DNA from: Oscillospiraceae bacterium
GTDB lineage: Bacteria > Bacillota > Clostridia > Oscillospirales > Oscillospiraceae
NCBI GenBank assembly: GCA_017440925.1
Contig: JAFSAP010000034.1
Coordinates: forward strand, 1-64,000
Length of the DNA: 64,000 bases
Direction: 5' to 3'
The notes beneath the pieces are model-generated. The model saw only the letters and a list, made by a program, of their open reading frames with translations. It was not told where the DNA came from and searched no databases. The position numbers were made by a program, and so were the translations under genes. Positions 8,986 through 18,166 of this stretch are shown here, in pieces. Numbering within the stretch: the first letter of the stretch is position 1; each line of letters begins with the position of its first letter.

Positions 8986-11034
8986 TTATTCAGCAGCCTT
9001 TTTGGTGCTGCGCTTCCGGGAAGTCTTCTTGGGAGCTTCCTCAGCAGGTGCCAGAATGACCTTTTCCTTCAGCACGAAACAAGTACGGGCGGGGATATAC
9101 AGCTCAATGTAGTGCTTGCCGTCAAATACCTTGGAGGAATAGGTCTGCATTTTCACATTGCCGAATCCACCGTACTTCTCGTCATCGGAGCTCAGCACTA
9201 CAGTGTATTCGCCAGGCTGATGGACGGGAATCAGAACGTTGTTCAGACTGTTGGCAAAGTGGAAGTTGAACACGAACATCAGACCATTGCGGTAGAATGC
9301 ACAGGTCTGCTCGGGACCCTTCATCAGCATCATGTCGGCCATTCTCTGGTTGAACATGTTGTTTTCCTTGGTCAGCTTCACCATGTCTTCATCGAAGTCA
9401 TTCAGCCACTGATATTTCAGGAAGCCATTCTCTTTCAGACTCCACTGACGGCGGCAGTAGTGGAAACTCCAGCCATTGCCTTCCCGGGGGAAGTCAATCC
9501 ATTCGGGATGACCGAACTCGTTGCCCATGAAGTTCAGATAGCCTTCGCCGCCGCCAGCCAGGGTAAACAGGCGGATCATCTTGTGCAGGGCAATGGCACG
9601 GTCAATGGTGGGATTGTGGGTGGACTTTTCCATATCGGTGTACATGTTGGCACCGGCAAGACGGAAAATCATGGTCTGGTCGCCAACCAGAGCCTGGTCA
9701 TGGGATTCCACATACGCCACGGTGTTTTCGCCGGGGCGGCGCAGGCACATATCGCCCCACATTTTGTTGATATCCCAGAACTGGTCCTGACCCTTGACAG
9801 CCTTGATCCACATATCGGGCAGCCCCATGCCCAGGCGATAATCGAAGCCAATGCCACCGTCCTCAATGGGCAGTGCCATGCCGGGCATACCGGACATATC
9901 TTCAGCAATGGTGATGGCGTTGGGATTGACCTGGCGGATCAATTCATTGGCCAGCTGCAGATAGGTGATGGCCTCGGTGTGGGTGTTGTAGGAGAAATAC
10001 TTGCTGTTGTCATTGAAGTCAGTACCAAGACCGTGGTCATGGTACAGCATGGAGGTAACACCGTCGAAGCGGAAACCATCGAAATGGTACTCAGTCATCC
10101 AGAACTTCAGATTGGACAGCAGGAAGTGCAGAACGCCGGTCTTGCCATAGTCAAAGCACTTGGTGCCCCAGGCGGGATGTTCGCCCTTGTCACCATCGTG
10201 GAAGAACTGCCAGGTGGTTCCGTCGAACATGTTGATGCCTTCAGCAGTGTTCTTGACTGCGTGGGAGTGAACCAGGTCCAGCAGTACGCGGATGCCCATG
10301 GAGTGTGCCTTGTTGACCAGATATTTCAGATCCTCAGGCTTGCCGAACCAGCTGGATGCAGCATAGAAGTTGCTGACCTGGTAGCCGAAGCTTCCGTAGT
10401 AGGGATGCTCCATAATGGCCATCAGCTGAATGGTGTTGTAACCAGCCTTCTTCACATGGGGCAGTGTCTTATCGGCAAATTCCCGGTAGGTACCGACCTT
10501 GCCCTCTTCCTGAGCCATACCCACATGGGCTTCGTAGATGTAGAGCTTATCCTCACCGGCAAAATCGTCATCGGTCCACGCAAACTTCTTGCCGGGATCG
10601 ACGATTTCCGCGGTGAAAGTGATGGTTTTGGGATCCTGAACCACCCGGCGGGCGTACAGAGGGATGTGCTCGGTGCGGGTCATGTTGGCATCCACAACAG
10701 TCTTGACTTTACAGCCTTCCCACAGAGCGTCTTCACCTTCCAGTTCAATCTCCCAGTTTCCGTTATCGGTACGGGAAAGGGGGTGGCTGGTCTGGTTCCA
10801 GCCGTTGAAATCACCGGTCAGGTACAGCTGATAGGCAGAGGGTGCCCACTCGCGGTAGACCCAGCCGGTTTTGGTGCGGTGGAAGCCATAGTAGTTGTGT
10901 GCATTTGCAAAATCATTGAGAGTCTGATCTTTTCCCAGGATGCGGCTTTTGGTGGCACGGTACAGGAACATACGCAGATCGATGTCGCCTGCAAAGGGAG
11001 CCAGCTGAGGATTCAGTTCTAACAGTCGATACAT
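8986..11034 (-). CDS. glgB: 1,4-alpha-glucan branching enzyme, eukaryote-like GH13_8 type
   Basis: The 682-residue enzyme should introduce alpha-1,6 branches into glycogen. It has an N-terminal CBM48-like domain (VYREWAPSAYQLYLTGDFNGW), then the GH13 barrel with the nucleophile aspartate in FRFDGVTSMLY, the acid/base glutamate in ITIAEDMSG and the transition-state aspartate in YVESHDQAL, then a C-terminal beta domain. The FRFDGVTSM and AEDMSGMP wording is that of animal, fungal and plant branching enzymes rather than the usual bacterial GlgB. The last ~15 residues are Lys/Arg-rich. No other glycogen gene is adjacent. A strong promoter and a cre-like site lie upstream. Confidence 0.9.
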   Translation of the reverse strand: MYRLLELNPQLAPFAGDIDLRMFLYRATKSRILGKDQTLNDFANAHNYYGFHRTKTGWVYREWAPSAYQLYLTGDFNGWNQTSHPLSRTDNGNWEIELEGEDALWEGCKVKTVVDANMTRTEHIPLYARRVVQDPKTITFTAEIVDPGKKFAWTDDDFAGEDKLYIYEAHVGMAQEEGKVGTYREFADKTLPHVKKAGYNTIQLMAIMEHPYYGSFGYQVSNFYAASSWFGKPEDLKYLVNKAHSMGIRVLLDLVHSHAVKNTAEGINMFDGTTWQFFHDGDKGEHPAWGTKCFDYGKTGVLHFLLSNLKFWMTEYHFDGFRFDGVTSMLYHDHGLGTDFNDNSKYFSYNTHTEAITYLQLANELIRQVNPNAITIAEDMSGMPGMALPIEDGGIGFDYRLGMGLPDMWIKAVKGQDQFWDINKMWGDMCLRRPGENTVAYVESHDQALVGDQTMIFRLAGANMYTDMEKSTHNPTIDRAIALHKMIRLFTLAGGGEGYLNFMGNEFGHPEWIDFPREGNGWSFHYCRRQWSLKENGFLKYQWLNDFDEDMVKLTKENNMFNQRMADMMLMKGPEQTCAFYRNGLMFVFNFHFANSLNNVLIPVHQPGEYTVVLSSDDEKYGGFGNVKMQTYSSKVFDGKHYIELYIPARTCFVLKEKVILAPAEEAPKKTSRKRSTKKAAE

Positions 11035-11094
11035 AATGTCACCTTTCCTATGTCTGAATTTGGTAGATAACCGATTGATATTTCACATAAATTA

Positions 11095-11123
11095 ATTATA
11101 AAAGAAGATTGCACCATAGTCAA
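11095..11123 (-). promoter_or_regulatory. Promoter of glgB
   Basis: Minus-strand TTGACT (11118-11123), 17 bases, perfect TATAAT (11095-11100), about 60 bases before the start codon. Confidence 0.8.
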
Positions 11124-11142
11124 TCAGATTTTTGAAAAAATA

Positions 11143-11156
11143 TGAAAACGTTTTCA
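11143..11156. promoter_or_regulatory. Perfect palindromic cre-like (CcpA/LacI-family) site
   Basis: The 14-base palindrome TGAAAACGTTTTCA fits the catabolite-responsive element consensus of CcpA. It lies 20 bases upstream of the glgB -35 box and inside the spacer of a possible rightward promoter for the SDR gene (TTGAAA 11132-11137, CAAAAT 11155-11160), so it could act on both genes. Confidence 0.7.
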
Positions 11157-11242
11157 AAATGATTGTTTTTCAGTTTGGTATGAAAAAGAGAATGGCATGG
11201 AAAAATAGACAGGAACAGAGTGCTATAAGGAGAAGTGGATCT

Positions 11243-12040
11243 ATGAGACTGCAAGAAAAAATCGTACTGATAACAGCGTCAACCCGGGGTATCGGTCTTG
11301 CCTGCGTCAAGGCCTGTGCACAAGAGGGAGCGGTGGTTTATATGGCTGCCAGAAATATGGAGAAGGCTGAAAATATTTCGGCCCAGCTGAATGCGCAGGG
11401 TCAACAAGTAAAATGTGTTTATCATGATGCTTCCAAGCCGGAAACCTTTACCGCAATGGTAGAGGAAGTGGTGAAAGCGGAAGGGAAAATCGATGTTCTG
11501 GTGAATAATTTTGGTACGTCCGATCCGAAACAGGATCTGGATTTCGCCCATACGGATCCGGATGTATTTCTGGACACAGTGACCATTAACCTGCGCAGTG
11601 TGTTTCTGGCATCCCAGACTGCGGTCCGCCATATGGTGGAAAAGGGCGGCGGTTCCATTATCAACATTTCTTCAATCGGCGGCAATGTGCCGGATATTTC
11701 CCAGGTAGGTTACGGTACAGCCAAGGCAGCCATCAACTATCTGACGAAACTGATTGCCGTCCATGAGGCATCCCATCATATCCGCTGCAATGCAGTTCTG
11801 CCGGGCATGACGGATACGGATGCAGTTCGGGAAAAGTTGTCGGAGCATTTCCGGGAACTGTTCTTCCGTCATACACCGTTGCACCGGATGGGAACGCCGG
11901 AGGAAATTGCATCCGCGGTGGTTTACTTTGCCTCTGACGAAAGCGCCTTTACCACAGGGCAGATTATGTCTGTTTCCGGCGGCTTTGGACTGGCAACCCC
12001 TGTCTATGGTGACTTATCCGGAATCAGTCAGCGCAGGTAG
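11243..12040 (+). CDS. SDR oxidoreductase, probable 7-alpha-hydroxysteroid dehydrogenase
   Basis: This 265-residue short-chain dehydrogenase has the NADP-type nucleotide motif TASTRGIG (11-18) with R15 and R37 in YMAARN, the LVNNFG motif, and catalytic S144, Y157 and K161. Several stretches match what I remember of the clostridial NADP-dependent 7-alpha-HSDH (C. absonum/sardiniense) beyond the general family: VYMAAR, NVPDISQVGY, IRCNAVLPG, HTPLHRMG and a C-terminal GGFGLATPVY. That enzyme oxidises the 7-alpha-hydroxyl of bile acids such as cholate. AGGAG sets the start at 11243. A cre-like site lies in the promoter region. Another SDR substrate remains possible until tested. Confidence 0.75.
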   Translation: MRLQEKIVLITASTRGIGLACVKACAQEGAVVYMAARNMEKAENISAQLNAQGQQVKCVYHDASKPETFTAMVEEVVKAEGKIDVLVNNFGTSDPKQDLDFAHTDPDVFLDTVTINLRSVFLASQTAVRHMVEKGGGSIINISSIGGNVPDISQVGYGTAKAAINYLTKLIAVHEASHHIRCNAVLPGMTDTDAVREKLSEHFRELFFRHTPLHRMGTPEEIASAVVYFASDESAFTTGQIMSVSGGFGLATPVYGDLSGISQRR

Positions 12041-12042
12041 GA

Positions 12043-12074
12043 AAAATGCCATGGAGTTTACTCCATGGCATTTT
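12043..12074 (+). terminator. Bidirectional terminator between the SDR and amidohydrolase genes
   Basis: A perfect 14-bp stem (AAAATGCCATGGAG / CTCCATGGCATTTT) with a 4-base loop separates convergent genes, with A/T tracts inside both ends of the stem. Confidence 0.8.
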
Positions 12075-12076
12075 GG

Positions 12077-13672
12077 CTACCTTCTGTATACCCGATTTCC
12101 ACCCAAATATGTTTCCAGAATAGGAATGTCTTTTATAGAAGCCGATGCAGTTCCAAAAGGGTTATCGCCCAGAATCACAAAGTCAGCCAGCATACCGGGC
12201 AAGATCTGTCCTTTGATGGTTTCCTCAAAGCTGGCATAAGCACCCATTTTTGTGTAGCTGTCCAGTGCTTCCTGTACCGTAAAGCTTTCCTGGGGAAGAT
12301 AAGGGCCATTTCCTTTCAGATCCCGGCGGGTAACTGCGCACTGAATGCCAGCCATCACATCTGGAAGTTCCACAGGACAATCACTTCCATTGCTGACAGT
12401 AGCACCATTTTTCATCAGATGCTTCCAACAATAGCTTGTTTCAGACAGTTCTTTGCCGACACGTTGTTCCACGATATGAATATCATAGTCCAGGAAAATC
12501 GTCTGGGCATAGACATGGAGATTGTTTTGGCAGATTCGTTCCAGCTGATCCGGACGGGTGATCTGGCAGTGAACAATACCGTGACGGTGATCCTGACGGG
12601 GTTTGGCAGCCAGTGCTTTCTCGATGCTGTTCAAGACCAGATCCAGACAGGCATCACCGATACAATGGACAGCCACCTGCATATCATTTTCGTTGGCATA
12701 GCCGATCAGGGCATCAAAGGCTTCCGGGGTAAAGACACTCAGTCCAACGGTAGTGGACTCATCAGCATAAGGCTGGCTCAAGTATGCTGTCCGGGCACCC
12801 AGTGCGCCGTCGCCCAGCATTTTCAGCGGCCCTACCCGGAACAGAGCTGTGCCGGTTCCTGTCTTGTTTCCTGCCTGCACATATTCCTTTAAGGCGGGGA
12901 GGCTGGTAAAGTTTGCCTGTTCATAAATGCGGACAGTCAATTCTCCGGTTTCTTCCAATTCCTGATAGGCATCATGAATGACCTGCCAGGGAAGATTCTG
13001 GAAGACACAGAAATCATCGCTCTGACAGCTGGTAATGCCGTAGCTGTTCAGCATGTGGCAGGCAGCACGGAGCATATTTTTAACTTCTTCTTTATCCGGT
13101 ACCGGAATGGCGGCGTAGACAAAATCCATGGCATTGTCAAAGAAAATACCGTTGGGTACACCGTTTTCCATAACAATCTGGCCACCCTTCGGCTGGACTA
13201 GATTGGAAGTAATTTCCAGCAACTCCAGCGCCTTGCTGTTGACTGTCAGGGCGTGACCGCAGGCACGGATGGCACAGACAGGATACTCTGTGGAGACAGT
13301 ATCCAGATCCCATCGGTTTGGCATCCGGGAAACGTCTGTAAAGAAGTCCTGATTCCAGCCCCGGCCAACGATCCAGCCACCCCGCCCGGGAGACATCTGC
13401 TTCAGACAATCCAGCATATCTTTCAGTGATGATGTATACCGATCCAGAGGCGCGACATTCAGTGCCTGTCCCAGATTCAGCAGATGCATATGGCTGTCAT
13501 TGAATCCGGCACATACGAATTTTTTGTGCAGGTCTATGTGTTTATCGGCATGCATTGCCAGAATTTCTGGATCGGAACCAACGGCTGTGAATACATCGTT
13601 TTCCACCAGAAAGGCCTGTTGCAGGGGTAGGGTGCCGGTATAGATCAGGCCATTATAATATGCGGTTTTCAT
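12077..13672 (-). CDS. YtcJ-like metal-dependent amidohydrolase
   Basis: This 531-residue protein belongs to the amidohydrolase superfamily group that includes YtcJ/N-substituted formamide deformylases. It shows the N-terminal metal motif NDSHMHLL (HxH), a central VGRGWNQD stretch common to this group, VAVHCIGDACLD with the metal histidine, and a C-terminal SNGSDCPVE aspartate. The start at 13672 follows GGAGG; the frame is open further upstream but crosses the promoter and terminator there. It is probably cytoplasmic, as no signal peptide is seen. The substrate cannot be predicted. Its own promoter overlaps the tail of the kbl terminator. Confidence 0.82.
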   Translation of the reverse strand: MKTAYYNGLIYTGTLPLQQAFLVENDVFTAVGSDPEILAMHADKHIDLHKKFVCAGFNDSHMHLLNLGQALNVAPLDRYTSSLKDMLDCLKQMSPGRGGWIVGRGWNQDFFTDVSRMPNRWDLDTVSTEYPVCAIRACGHALTVNSKALELLEITSNLVQPKGGQIVMENGVPNGIFFDNAMDFVYAAIPVPDKEEVKNMLRAACHMLNSYGITSCQSDDFCVFQNLPWQVIHDAYQELEETGELTVRIYEQANFTSLPALKEYVQAGNKTGTGTALFRVGPLKMLGDGALGARTAYLSQPYADESTTVGLSVFTPEAFDALIGYANENDMQVAVHCIGDACLDLVLNSIEKALAAKPRQDHRHGIVHCQITRPDQLERICQNNLHVYAQTIFLDYDIHIVEQRVGKELSETSYCWKHLMKNGATVSNGSDCPVELPDVMAGIQCAVTRRDLKGNGPYLPQESFTVQEALDSYTKMGAYASFEETIKGQILPGMLADFVILGDNPFGTASASIKDIPILETYLGGNRVYRR

Positions 13673-13698
13673 AGGCAGCCTCCATATGTGTTTTCTTG

Positions 13699-13727
13699 AT
13701 TGTACCGAATATTTTTGTGTTTTGCAA
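13699..13727 (-). promoter_or_regulatory. Promoter of the YtcJ-like gene
   Basis: Minus-strand TTGCAA (13722-13727), 17 bases, TACAAT (13699-13704). The -35 box lies in the T-rich tail of the upstream terminator. Confidence 0.65.
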
Positions 13728-13760
13728 GAAAAAACCGGTGTGCGTTTCCGCACACCGGTT
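13727..13760 (-). terminator. Terminator of tdh-kbl
   Basis: A perfect 12-bp stem (AACCGGTGTGCG 13733-13744 with CGCACACCGGTT 13749-13760) is followed on the minus strand by TTTTTTCTTG. Confidence 0.88.
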
Positions 13761-13776
13761 CCGGTATTTTGGGAAA

Positions 13777-14964
13777 TTACAGACCCATTTCTTCCTTGAC
13801 TTCCTTGAAGCACTTGACAGCAAAGTCGATGTCTTCCTTGCTGTGGCCTGCGGAGATCTGGGTACGGATGCGGTCCTTGCCCTTGGGAACAACGGGATAG
13901 CAGAAGGCGACAACATAGACGCCCTTCTCCAGCATCCGGCGTGCAAATTCGTGAGCAACCTTGGGATCGTACAGCATGACAGGCACGATGGGGTGCTCGC
14001 CGGGCAGCAGATCGAAGCCCAGCTTTTCCATCTCGGCACGGAAGTAACGGGCATTGGCATGAACCTTGTCCCGCAGAGCGGTAGATTCTTCCAGCAGCTC
14101 GATGGTGCGGATGGTGGCGGCACAGATAGCGGGAGCCACGGTGTTGGAGAACAGGTAGGGACGGCTGCGCTGACGCAGCAGGTCAACGATGGGCTGACGG
14201 GCAGCAGTGTAGCCGCCGGAAGCACCACCCAGGGCCTTGCCGAAGGTACCGGTCAGAATGTCGATACGATCCATCACATGGTGGTACTCGGGAGTGCCCT
14301 TGCCGTGCTCACCCATGAAGCCGACAGCGTGGCTTTCGTCCACCATGACCAGAGCGTCGAATTCATCAGCCAGGTCGCAGATGGCGGGCAGGTTGGCAAT
14401 GTAGCCGTCCATGGAGAAAACACCGTCGGTAGCGATCAGGATCTTCTTGGCACCGGCTTCCCGGGCAGCAGTCAGCTGAGCGCGTAGGTCTTCCATGTTG
14501 TTATTCTTATAGCGGTAACGCATGGCCTTGCACAGACGGACGCCGTCAATAATGGAGGCGTGGTTCAGCTCATCGGAAACAACGGCATCCTCCTTGGTCA
14601 GCAGGGTCTCAAACAAACCACCATTGGCATCGAAGCAGGAGGAGTACAGAATGGTGTCGTCCATACCCAGGAAGTTGGAGATCTTCTTCTCCAGATCCTT
14701 ATGGATCTGCTGGGTGCCGCAGATAAAGCGGACGGAGGACAGGCCGAATCCCCACTGGTCATAGCTTTCCTTGGCGGCCTTGATCAGCTCGGGATGGGTG
14801 GAAAGACCCAGGTAGTTATTGGCGCAGAAGTTTACAACACCAGGCTTGGCGGTGGTGTCGATGCGGGAGTACTGGGGGGTGGTGATAATGCGTTCTTCAC
14901 GCCAGGTACCGGCCTCCCGGATGGCATCCAGTTCTGCAGAAATGGCAGTCAGTGCAGACTTCAT
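13777..14964 (-). CDS. kbl: Glycine C-acetyltransferase (2-amino-3-ketobutyrate CoA ligase)
   Basis: This 395-residue PLP enzyme of the alpha-oxoamine synthase family cleaves 2-amino-3-oxobutyrate with CoA into glycine and acetyl-CoA. It starts with the family's [15 protein letters not shown] pattern, has the cofactor aspartate in [11 protein letters not shown] and the PLP lysine in [10 protein letters not shown]. Length is normal. It lies 4 bases after the threonine dehydrogenase stop, so the two are co-transcribed and the pair converts threonine to glycine. Confidence 0.95.
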   Translation of the reverse strand: MKSALTAISAELDAIREAGTWREERIITTPQYSRIDTTAKPGVVNFCANNYLGLSTHPELIKAAKESYDQWGFGLSSVRFICGTQQIHKDLEKKISNFLGMDDTILYSSCFDANGGLFETLLTKEDAVVSDELNHASIIDGVRLCKAMRYRYKNNNMEDLRAQLTAAREAGAKKILIATDGVFSMDGYIANLPAICDLADEFDALVMVDESHAVGFMGEHGKGTPEYHHVMDRIDILTGTFGKALGGASGGYTAARQPIVDLLRQRSRPYLFSNTVAPAICAATIRTIELLEESTALRDKVHANARYFRAEMEKLGFDLLPGEHPIVPVMLYDPKVAHEFARRMLEKGVYVVAFCYPVVPKGKDRIRTQISAGHSKEDIDFAVKCFKEVKEEMGL

Positions 14965-14968
14965 GGTA

Positions 14969-16018
14969 TTAACCCTCCTTCTTGGTGGTCCAGTCCAGAA
15001 TGACCTTACCGGACATACCGCTGTTCATGGCTTCAAAGCCCTTGTCGAAGTCAGTGTAGTGGAAACGGTGGGTGATGATGGGGCTGACATCCAGACCGCC
15101 CTGCACCATGTAGCTCATCTGGTGCCAGTTGTCCAGGTGGCGGCCATAGATGCCCTGCAGGGTCAGGCCCTTGGTGATGATGGTGTTCATATCCATGGGA
15201 ACGGGCTTGTTGCTGATGCCGAGCAAGGCGATCTTGCCGCCGTTGCGCATGGAGTTGATCATCTGGCTCAGTGCCATGCCATTGCCGGACATTTCCAGAC
15301 CCACGTCAAAGCCTTCCACCAGGCCCTGTTCCTTCATGATCTGGGGCAGGTCTTCCTTGGTAGTGTTGACAGCAGCGTCCACACCCATCTTCCGGGCCAG
15401 CTCCAGACGGTAGTCATTCACATCGGTGATGACAACACGGCGGGCGCCTGCGAATTTGCAGATGCCGGCGGCGATGATGCCGATGGGGCCTGCACCGGTG
15501 ATCAGAACGTCCTCACCAATCAGGTCAAACATCAGAGCGGTATGGGTAGCATTGCCGAAGGCATCGAAGAAAGCGACAACATCCTCGTCCAGGCTTTCAT
15601 CAATCAGAATGATGTTGGATTCGGGGATGCAGACATACTCTGCAAAAGCGCCGTCCCGGTCAACGCCGACAGAAACGGTATCCTTACACCACTGAATATT
15701 GCCGTTGTGGCAGTTGCGGCAGTGGTGGCAGGTCAGATGGCCTTCGCCGGAAACCCGCTGGCCGATCTTCAGATTGTGAACACCGGGGCCCACAGCGGCA
15801 ACCTCGCCCACATATTCGTGGCCGATGGTCATGGGGGGCTTGATGTGCAGCTGGGCCCAGGGATCCCAGTTGTAGATGTGCACGTCGGTGCCGCAGATAG
15901 CGGTCTTATGTACCTTGATCAGAACTTCGCCGGGGCCGGGAACAGGAACGGGAACTTTCCGCAGTTCCAGGCCGGGGCCTGCCACGGGCTTAACAATGGC
16001 GTCCATATACTGTTGCAT
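14969..16018 (-). CDS. tdh: L-threonine 3-dehydrogenase
   Basis: The 349-residue zinc-dependent medium-chain dehydrogenase oxidises threonine to 2-amino-3-oxobutyrate with NAD. It has the catalytic zinc ligands in [12 protein letters not shown] and GHEYVGEV, the four-cysteine structural zinc loop ([15 protein letters not shown]), and the Rossmann motif [14 protein letters not shown] 16018 follows GGAGG at 7 bases; an ATG 27 bases further upstream has no ribosome site. It is the first gene of the tdh-kbl operon. Confidence 0.94.
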   Translation of the reverse strand: MQQYMDAIVKPVAGPGLELRKVPVPVPGPGEVLIKVHKTAICGTDVHIYNWDPWAQLHIKPPMTIGHEYVGEVAAVGPGVHNLKIGQRVSGEGHLTCHHCRNCHNGNIQWCKDTVSVGVDRDGAFAEYVCIPESNIILIDESLDEDVVAFFDAFGNATHTALMFDLIGEDVLITGAGPIGIIAAGICKFAGARRVVITDVNDYRLELARKMGVDAAVNTTKEDLPQIMKEQGLVEGFDVGLEMSGNGMALSQMINSMRNGGKIALLGISNKPVPMDMNTIITKGLTLQGIYGRHLDNWHQMSYMVQGGLDVSPIITHRFHYTDFDKGFEAMNSGMSGKVILDWTTKKEG

Positions 16019-16080
16019 AGGATAACCTCCAAATAATATCTTCATTTAGCGTCGGTAAAGATTTTTTAATTGCCGCTACT

Positions 16081-16109
16081 ATATTACCTCTTGTTTCTTC
16101 TTTTTGCAA
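16081..16109 (-). promoter_or_regulatory. Promoter of tdh-kbl
   Basis: Minus-strand TTGCAA (16104-16109), 17 bases, TAATAT (16081-16086). Inverted GTCGGTA (16051-16057) and TACCGAC (16125-16131) flank it on both sides and might be operator halves. Confidence 0.65.
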
Positions 16110-16151
16110 GTTATCTTTTAAAAATACCGACAGAATTTTATCGATTGATAC

Positions 16152-16180
16152 TTGCTATTTGTCGTTGGTGTCCATATAAT
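16152..16180 (+). promoter_or_regulatory. Promoter of the patatin-like gene
   Basis: TTGCTA (16152-16157), 17 bases, perfect TATAAT (16175-16180), about 30 bases before the translation start. Confidence 0.65.
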
Positions 16181-16211
16181 CTATGGTATTGAAAAAGGGG
16201 AGCGTGACGAG

Positions 16212-17054
16212 ATGAAAACAGGTCTGGTGCTGGAGGGCGGTGGCGTCCGGGGGATCTATACGGCAGGCGTGCTGGATGTTTTTCTGGAAAATAAAGTTAC
16301 CTTTGACGGTGTGATCGGTGTGTCTGCCGGTGCCATTCATGGCTGTTCCTATCTTTCCGGGCAGCATGGCAGAAGCATCCGTTATTATACCAGTTATTGT
16401 TCAGATCCCCGGTTTATGAGTGTGTCCAGCCTCATAAAGACCGGAGATCTGGTGGGTGTGGACTTTTGTTATCATGAGATTCCGGAAAAGCTGGATATCT
16501 ATGACAACGAAGCATTCAAACGCTGCGGCGTTCCTTTTTATGCTGTGTGCAGTAATATGGAGACAGGAAAGGCAGAATGTCTGCAAATCACGGACATGAA
16601 TGCGCAGATCGATATTTTGCGGGCTTCGGCGTCCATGCCTTACATATCCCGGATCGTGACCATTGATGGGAAAAAGTATCTGGACGGCGGCAGCACTGAC
16701 AGCATTCCGGTGGAAGCATTTCAGAAGATGGGCTATGGGAAAAATGTGGTGGTGCTGACCCGGGATGCTGCCTACCGCAAAAAGCCGGAGTTCCGCCTGT
16801 TGGCAAAATGGATGTACCGGAAATACCCCGCCTTTGCAAAAGTACAGGCAAACCGGTATCTGGACTACAATCGCACGGTGGGGCAGATCTTGGAAATGGA
16901 ACGCCAGGGAAGCATTTTTGCCATCCGTCCCTCTGTGCCGCCTGCCATCGGCAGGATGGAGAAGGATCCGGAAAAGGTTCGTAAATTATATGATCTTGGC
17001 AGGGAAGATGCATTGCGTGTACTTGCAGATTTGCAGGATTGGCTGCAAAAATAA
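16212..17054 (+). CDS. Patatin-like phospholipase family protein
   Basis: This 280-residue predicted serine lipid acyl hydrolase has the three patatin landmarks: the oxyanion loop EGGGVRGIYTAG, the nucleophile elbow GVSAG (serine) and the DGG motif in YLDGGSTDS that supplies the aspartate of the Ser-Asp dyad. No signal peptide or membrane helix is seen, so it acts inside the cell, as in the bacterial RssA/YjjU group. The start follows GGGGAGCG, and an upstream in-frame start overlaps the promoter. It is transcribed alone. Native lipid substrate is unknown. Confidence 0.86.
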   Translation: MKTGLVLEGGGVRGIYTAGVLDVFLENKVTFDGVIGVSAGAIHGCSYLSGQHGRSIRYYTSYCSDPRFMSVSSLIKTGDLVGVDFCYHEIPEKLDIYDNEAFKRCGVPFYAVCSNMETGKAECLQITDMNAQIDILRASASMPYISRIVTIDGKKYLDGGSTDSIPVEAFQKMGYGKNVVVLTRDAAYRKKPEFRLLAKWMYRKYPAFAKVQANRYLDYNRTVGQILEMERQGSIFAIRPSVPPAIGRMEKDPEKVRKLYDLGREDALRVLADLQDWLQK

Positions 17055-17060
17055 ATAGTT

Positions 17061-17087
17061 ACCCGTTCCGCTGCCTGCGGAACGGGT
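17061..17087 (+). terminator. Bidirectional terminator between the patatin and P1 peptidase genes
   Basis: A perfect 11-bp stem (ACCCGTTCCGC / GCGGAACGGGT) with a 5-base loop is followed rightward by TCCTTTTATG. Confidence 0.8.
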
Positions 17088-17092
17088 TCCTT

Positions 17093-18106
17093 TTATGAAT
17101 TGGCTTGCCAGAATTCCGACAGGCTATGTCGGATTTTTCCACTGTATCCGGTGACAGGTTTTGCATAGAGCATGGACCGAAGCACAGCTTCCTCCGTTGC
17201 TTCTGCAGTGGCCCGGAATGCCTTGTCCATATGGGATTCATGAATACTCCGCATGGCCAGAATATCGCCGTGGGCCGGGATCCGGTTTGCGGTAGAGAAA
17301 CCGACCATCACTTCGCCGCTGCCATGGCCGATGAAACTGCCAAGCCTTGCCAGTCCTACGCTGCACCGGCGGATGATCCGTCCCAGCTGCCGGGATGTCA
17401 CAGGAAGATCAGTTGCCACGATCATAATGCAGCTGCCTTCGTCCGGTGTATTTTCCCGGATCTGCTGTTCGATATCCATGCCGATGTTTTTGCCGCCAAT
17501 GGTCAGATCCTTCAGACTGCCATGGTTCGTCAGAACCAGGACACCGATGGTGAACCGTTCTGTGCCAATTTCCACAATGCGTGAGGAGGAACCGATACCG
17601 CCCTTCAGGTCATGGCAGGTCATGCCCTTACCAGCACCAACATCTCCCAGAGAAAAATCTTCCCGTGCATTTTGGATGGCTTCAAAAACTTCCTTCTGCC
17701 CCACTGCCCGGTGGCGGATATCGTTCAGCGATGCATCGTTACATTCACAGACCACCGGATTAACAGAACGGATGCCATAGCCGTTTTCCTCTGCCCGCTT
17801 GCAGAGGTATTCCACAAGGGCGTCCTGCACAAGACCGACATTCAGTGTATTGGTCAAAGCAATGGGAGTTTCCAGAGTGCCCAGTTCCTGAATCTGTATG
17901 AGTCCTGTAGTTTTGCCAAAACCATTGAGGACATGGCAGGCAGCAACCATTTTGTTCTGGAAGATATCATCCTGGCAGGGAAGGATGACCGTGACACCGG
18001 TTTTGTGCCGGTCAGTATCCACCGTGCAGTGCCCAACTGTTACACCGGGAACATCGGTGATCAGATTATTTGCACCATGTTCCATTCTGCCAATTTTCAG
18101 TTTCAT
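17093..18106 (-). CDS. P1 family peptidase (DmpA/BapA-type aminopeptidase)
   Basis: This 337-residue member of peptidase family P1 should be a self-processing N-terminal-nucleophile aminopeptidase, like DmpA (L-aminopeptidase D-esterase) or the beta-peptidyl aminopeptidases. The N-terminus ITDVPGVTVGH is the family signature. Autocleavage would occur before the serine in GGIGSSSR (near residue 175), and the VVATDLPVTSRQL and GHGSGEV stretches are also conserved in the family. ATG 18106 follows AGGAGG. No signal peptide is visible. It is monocistronic with a TTGATT-18-TATAAT promoter. Confidence 0.87.
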   Translation of the reverse strand: MKLKIGRMEHGANNLITDVPGVTVGHCTVDTDRHKTGVTVILPCQDDIFQNKMVAACHVLNGFGKTTGLIQIQELGTLETPIALTNTLNVGLVQDALVEYLCKRAEENGYGIRSVNPVVCECNDASLNDIRHRAVGQKEVFEAIQNAREDFSLGDVGAGKGMTCHDLKGGIGSSSRIVEIGTERFTIGVLVLTNHGSLKDLTIGGKNIGMDIEQQIRENTPDEGSCIMIVATDLPVTSRQLGRIIRRCSVGLARLGSFIGHGSGEVMVGFSTANRIPAHGDILAMRSIHESHMDKAFRATAEATEEAVLRSMLYAKPVTGYSGKIRHSLSEFWQANS

Positions 18107-18136
18107 AAGGATTCCTCCTGTTGCTTCCTTCTGTGG

Positions 18137-18166
18137 ATTATACAATGGATAGCTCATAAAAATCAA
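18137..18166 (-). promoter_or_regulatory. Promoter of the P1 peptidase gene
   Basis: Minus-strand TTGATT (18161-18166), 18 bases, perfect TATAAT (18137-18142). Confidence 0.7.

Noticed and set aside
8908..11022. 704-codon plus-strand frame opposite glgB
   Set aside because: Antisense shadow of the branching enzyme, beginning within the end of the M20 gene and crossing a terminator.
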